A DNA stretch of 43,197 bases. Origin: a bacterium (lineage in GTDB: Bacteria; Zixibacteria; MSB-5A5; WJJR01). Location of the stretch: NCBI GenBank assembly GCA_035559435.1, contig DATMBC010000016.1, positions 1 through 43,197 of the forward strand, given 5' to 3'. The notes beneath the pieces are model-generated. The model was not told where the DNA came from. It made no database searches and saw nothing but the letters and a program-made list of their open reading frames with translations. Position numbers and translations under genes: made by a program. Below, piece after piece: positions 40,512 to 43,197 of this stretch (the stretch's first letter is position 1; every line of letters starts with the position of its first letter).

Positions 40512-40764
40512 ACCAAGGGGCTGAAAGCTCCTTGTCCGGCGTGTGGGCTTCAGAGGCATTTCGGGAGGGCGAGGCCCGTAGGGGCCGAGCCGCCATGGAT
40601 CGTGGGCGCTTTGCTGGCGATTCGCGAATCTGTATGGGGGAAGATTTGGGCATTTATGCTGTTGGTCAATCACGCTACGGCGGCTCGCCGGGAGGCTCGC
40701 CCTCCCATGTGCGACCTCAGCGGCTATGGAACCAAGGGGATGAAACCCTATTTGTCCTGCGTGC
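40512..40764. repeat. Composite repeat: direct repeats flanking a large inverted repeat
   Basis: Imperfect direct repeats starting ACCAAGGGG (40513-40538 and 40732-40758) flank an inverted repeat: GGGAGGGCGAG to GAGCCGCC at 40564-40595, against GGCGGCTC to CTCGCCCTCCC at 40680-40707. It has the look of a non-autonomous (MITE-like) element in the 434-bp spacer. I see no protein-coding gene here. Confidence 0.5.
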
Positions 40765-40936
40765 GAGTCACCACAGCACAAATCATCCACGTCTGGAAAA
40801 TGGGCTTTCTCGCGAAAATACGCCGTAGACGTTCCACAAGGACGAGGCGCCACGGCGGAGAGCGAGCTCAGCATGGGGGTGAAACATCCTGGTGCGTGGA
40901 CCGTATCTGCGAGACATTCCACGCGGAGGTGGACCG

Positions 40937-41842
40937 ATGCACCTGGAGATTGCGCAAGTCAGCAAACGCTACAAGGGGAATGTCTGGGGACTGCGCGACT
41001 TTTCGCTCGAGTTGGGGCCGGGGATCCTCGGCCTGCTGGGTCCCAACGGGGCGGGCAAGTCGACCCTGATGCGCATCCTGGCGACGATCACCCGTCCGAC
41101 CGCCGGCCGCGCCACCTGGAATGGGACCGACATCGTGCGCCAGCCCGATGCGGTACGTCAGGTGCTGGGCTACCTGCCGCAGGATTTCGGCGTCTATCCC
41201 AACCTCAACGCCCTCGAATTCCTCGAATACATCGCCGCGGTCAAGGGCCTATCGGCCGCGGATGCGCGCCGTCGAATCGATGAACTCCTGCAACTGGTCA
41301 ATCTCGGCGATGCCCGCAAACGCCCCCTCGGCGGATACTCCGGGGGAATGAAGCAACGGGTCGGGATTGCGCAGGCGTTGCTCAATGACCCGCAACTCCT
41401 GATCGTCGATGAGCCGACCGCCGGGCTGGACCCCGAAGAACGGGTGCGGTTTCGCAACCTGCTGGCCGAGCTGTCGGGCGAACGGATCATCATCCTCTCG
41501 ACGCACATCGTCTCCGATGTCGAGGCGGCGGCCACGCATATCGCGCTCATCAGCCGCGGACGGCTGGTGGCCAGCGGTGACCCGGAGGCGATCGCGCGCA
41601 TGGTCGAAGGGCGGGTTTGGGAGTGGCTGGTGCCCGGTGAACGACTGAGCGCGATCAAGGATAAGTACCTCATTTCCGCGACGGTTCGTAAAGCCAACGG
41701 CGTGTTGATCCGTATTGTGGCCGATGACCGTCCGGCGGCGGACGCGTCACCGGCGCCGCCGACCCTGGAGGATGCCTATCTGTATGCCATTGCGGCGGAC
41801 CGTAACCAGAGCGCCCCGCTTGCCGCGGCGGCACAGGCGTAA
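40937..41842 (+). CDS. ABC transporter ATP-binding protein
   Basis: A 301-residue ABC-type ATPase. Walker A is 'GPNGAGKST' (about residues 36-44), the Q-loop 'LPQDFGVYPNLNALEFL', the signature 'YSGGMKQR', Walker B 'LLIVDEPTAGLD' and the H-loop 'STHIVSD'. A C-terminal extension (about 215-301) is typical of ABC-2 type exporter subunits (GldA/CcmA/DrrA style). The ATG at 40937 follows GGAGGT. It is 5 bp from the permease start, so the two form an exporter operon. Substrate unknown. Confidence 0.92.
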   Translation: MHLEIAQVSKRYKGNVWGLRDFSLELGPGILGLLGPNGAGKSTLMRILATITRPTAGRATWNGTDIVRQPDAVRQVLGYLPQDFGVYPNLNALEFLEYIAAVKGLSAADARRRIDELLQLVNLGDARKRPLGGYSGGMKQRVGIAQALLNDPQLLIVDEPTAGLDPEERVRFRNLLAELSGERIIILSTHIVSDVEAAATHIALISRGRLVASGDPEAIARMVEGRVWEWLVPGERLSAIKDKYLISATVRKANGVLIRIVADDRPAADASPAPPTLEDAYLYAIAADRNQSAPLAAAAQA

Positions 41843-41847
41843 TCGTC

Positions 41848-43197
41848 ATGCGCCTCCTTTACCACATCGTCAAGGCGGACTTCCTGGAGCGGGTACGGCG
41901 GTACTCGTTTCTGGTGACGCTGGCGGTGGCGGTGTATGCCGCCTGGGGGTTTATCCCACCCAATAATGCCGCCTGGTCCACGCTCAGCATCGGCGGGACA
42001 CGCGGAATCTACAACTCGGCGTGGATCGGCGCGCAGGTTGCCATGCTGACGTCGACCTTCCTGACCCTGGTCGGCTTCTATTTGATCAAGAATTCCATCG
42101 AGCGCGATTACCAGATACGGGTCGGGCAGATCCTGGCCGCCACCCCCCTGTCGAAATGGAAGTACACCATCGGCAAGATGCTCAGCAACGCGGCGGTGCT
42201 CGCGGCCATCGTGTCGGTCATGATCGTCGTGGCCGGGATCATGCAGTATGTGCGCGCCGAGGACCGTCACCTTGATCCGCTCCTGCTTGTCGCTCCGTTC
42301 CTCTACACGATGATCCCGCTCGTGCTTCTGATCGGCGCGGTGGCGGTGCTCTTCGAGTGCATCCCCCGTCTGCGCGGCGGCCTGGGCAACGTGGTCTATT
42401 TCTTTCTCACAATTATGCTGATGTCCTCGCAGGTGTTCGCGGTGACCGACCTGTTCGGCCTGTCGGAGTATCACGCGTCGATGAAAGCGGCGGCGATGGC
42501 GGCGTACCCGGACGCGGTCGGCGCGGATGTCGTCGTGAACATCGGCATCCACATCCGTGACTCCGGCGAGATCTTCCAGCTGCGAAGGTTTGTCTGGGAG
42601 GGTCTGGCCTACACACCGGCGATGCTGATCGGTCGTCTGGCCATCATTCTGCTGGCCTTTGCGGTAGCCGGCGTGGCGGCGCTCCCCTTCGACCGCTTCG
42701 ATTCGGCGCGGGCGGCGGGGACGGTGGCGCGGAAACCATCGCGGCTCAGCCGCCTGGCCGCCTGGATTGAGGATCGCCTCTCGCCGCAGGCTGCCCCCCT
42801 GCCGGCCGGAAGCGTCACGCATCTGACCCCGCTGGCCTCCCGCGCGACGCAGCCGCGTCTGCGGAAAACCGTGGCGGCGGAATTGCGTCTGTTACTGAAG
42901 GGCCATCACGGCCTCTGGTATCTCGGCGTGTTGGTTCTGATCATCGTCGGGCTCTCGTTGCCGCTTGCGCAGGGGCAGGCGATTGTGCTGCCGATTGCTT
43001 GGATCTGGCCGACGCTGCTCTGGTCGCAATTGGGTTGCCGCGAGGCCCGCCAGGGGACCAATCAATACCTGTTCGCCTGCGCCCGGCCGGTGGCGCGTCA
43101 ACTGCCCGGCAGTTGGCTGGCCGGGGTGATCGTGGCGCTGGTGGTCGGCGCGGGAGTGGGGGTGCGGCTGGCGATGGCTGGAGATATCAATGGCATG
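41848..43197 (+). CDS. ABC-2 type transporter permease (partial, runs off the right edge)
   Basis: An open frame of 450 codons from the ATG at 41848 to the window end without a stop. It begins 'MRLLYHIVKADFLERVRRYSF', the basic amphipathic start of ABC-2 permeases, and contains membrane segments at about residues 19-36, 52-78, 110-130, 145-170, 182-205, 260-280 and 355-380. 'LIKNSIERDYQIRVGQILAATPLSKWKYTIGK' is the cytoplasmic coupling region. It should form the membrane channel for the ATPase just upstream. The remaining C-terminal part lies outside the window. Confidence 0.85.
   Translation, partial: MRLLYHIVKADFLERVRRYSFLVTLAVAVYAAWGFIPPNNAAWSTLSIGGTRGIYNSAWIGAQVAMLTSTFLTLVGFYLIKNSIERDYQIRVGQILAATPLSKWKYTIGKMLSNAAVLAAIVSVMIVVAGIMQYVRAEDRHLDPLLLVAPFLYTMIPLVLLIGAVAVLFECIPRLRGGLGNVVYFFLTIMLMSSQVFAVTDLFGLSEYHASMKAAAMAAYPDAVGADVVVNIGIHIRDSGEIFQLRRFVWEGLAYTPAMLIGRLAIILLAFAVAGVAALPFDRFDSARAAGTVARKPSRLSRLAAWIEDRLSPQAAPLPAGSVTHLTPLASRATQPRLRKTVAAELRLLLKGHHGLWYLGVLVLIIVGLSLPLAQGQAIVLPIAWIWPTLLWSQLGCREARQGTNQYLFACARPVARQLPGSWLAGVIVALVVGAGVGVRLAMAGDINGM

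Noticed and set aside
41776-42822. 348-codon minus-strand frame at the right end
   Set aside because: It is antisense to the ABC permease, whose plus-strand frame remains open to the edge and shows clear membrane helices.

Overview
The window looks like chromosomal DNA from a GC-rich, Gram-negative-type bacterium. It has an outer-membrane beta-barrel protein, lipoproteins with lipoboxes, a type IV pilin-like protein, c-type cytochromes and many Sec signal peptides. Four large secreted proteins end in a paired dockerin-like Cys-rich domain with 'VNVAFRG' and a terminal 'C-x-P-C'. That resembles the paired-dockerin C-termini I know from uncultured FCB-group lineages, Zixibacteria-like in particular. 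The lineage is an inference from protein style, because no rRNA or ribosomal protein is present.

Layout. 0-2.5 kb: a tandem GNAT acetyltransferase and a type IV pilin-like gene behind a good sigma-54 promoter, then a stretch of dispersed palindromic repeats. 2.5-7.3 kb (minus strand): tRNA-Ala(GGC), a polysaccharide deacetylase, asnS and leuS. 7.7-19.5 kb (plus strand): six consecutive secreted-protein genes. The first three share a paralogous N-terminal domain: a YadA-head-like fibre with an S74 self-cleaving chaperone, a short paralogue, and a 'GVYG'-repeat fibre with a tail-fibre-like C-terminus. They are followed by a LytM/M23-like protein, a short dockerin-like protein, and a 1458-residue beta-helix/thrombospondin-3/dockerin-like protein. 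19.7-25.7 kb (minus): a lipoprotein, an M48 metalloprotease, a Tic20/DUF4870-like membrane protein, a TPR protein, an APH-type phosphotransferase and a FadL/PorV-like outer-membrane protein. 26-28 kb (plus): an M6 metalloprotease with the dockerin-like tail.

28.2-38.3 kb (minus): tRNA-Arg(CCT), apt, acyP, a LOG-like protein, tRNA-Pro(CGG), two paralogous cytochromes c, surE, a GT2 glycosyltransferase, tRNA-Pro(GGG), a MerR regulator, gpsA, a GNAT-like protein, a fourth dockerin-tailed secreted protein and plsY. 38.3-39.0 kb: a possible structured RNA and a small membrane protein. 39.4-43.2 kb (plus): a NapH/CcoG-like polyferredoxin, a composite repeat, and an ABC transporter whose permease gene runs off the right edge.

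The most unusual content is the secretome. The four dockerin-tailed proteins lie at three separated loci, and at least two (possibly three) of those genes share the same promoter-to-Shine-Dalgarno layout. Both features suggest a coordinated surface-protein system whose anchoring partner is not in this window.
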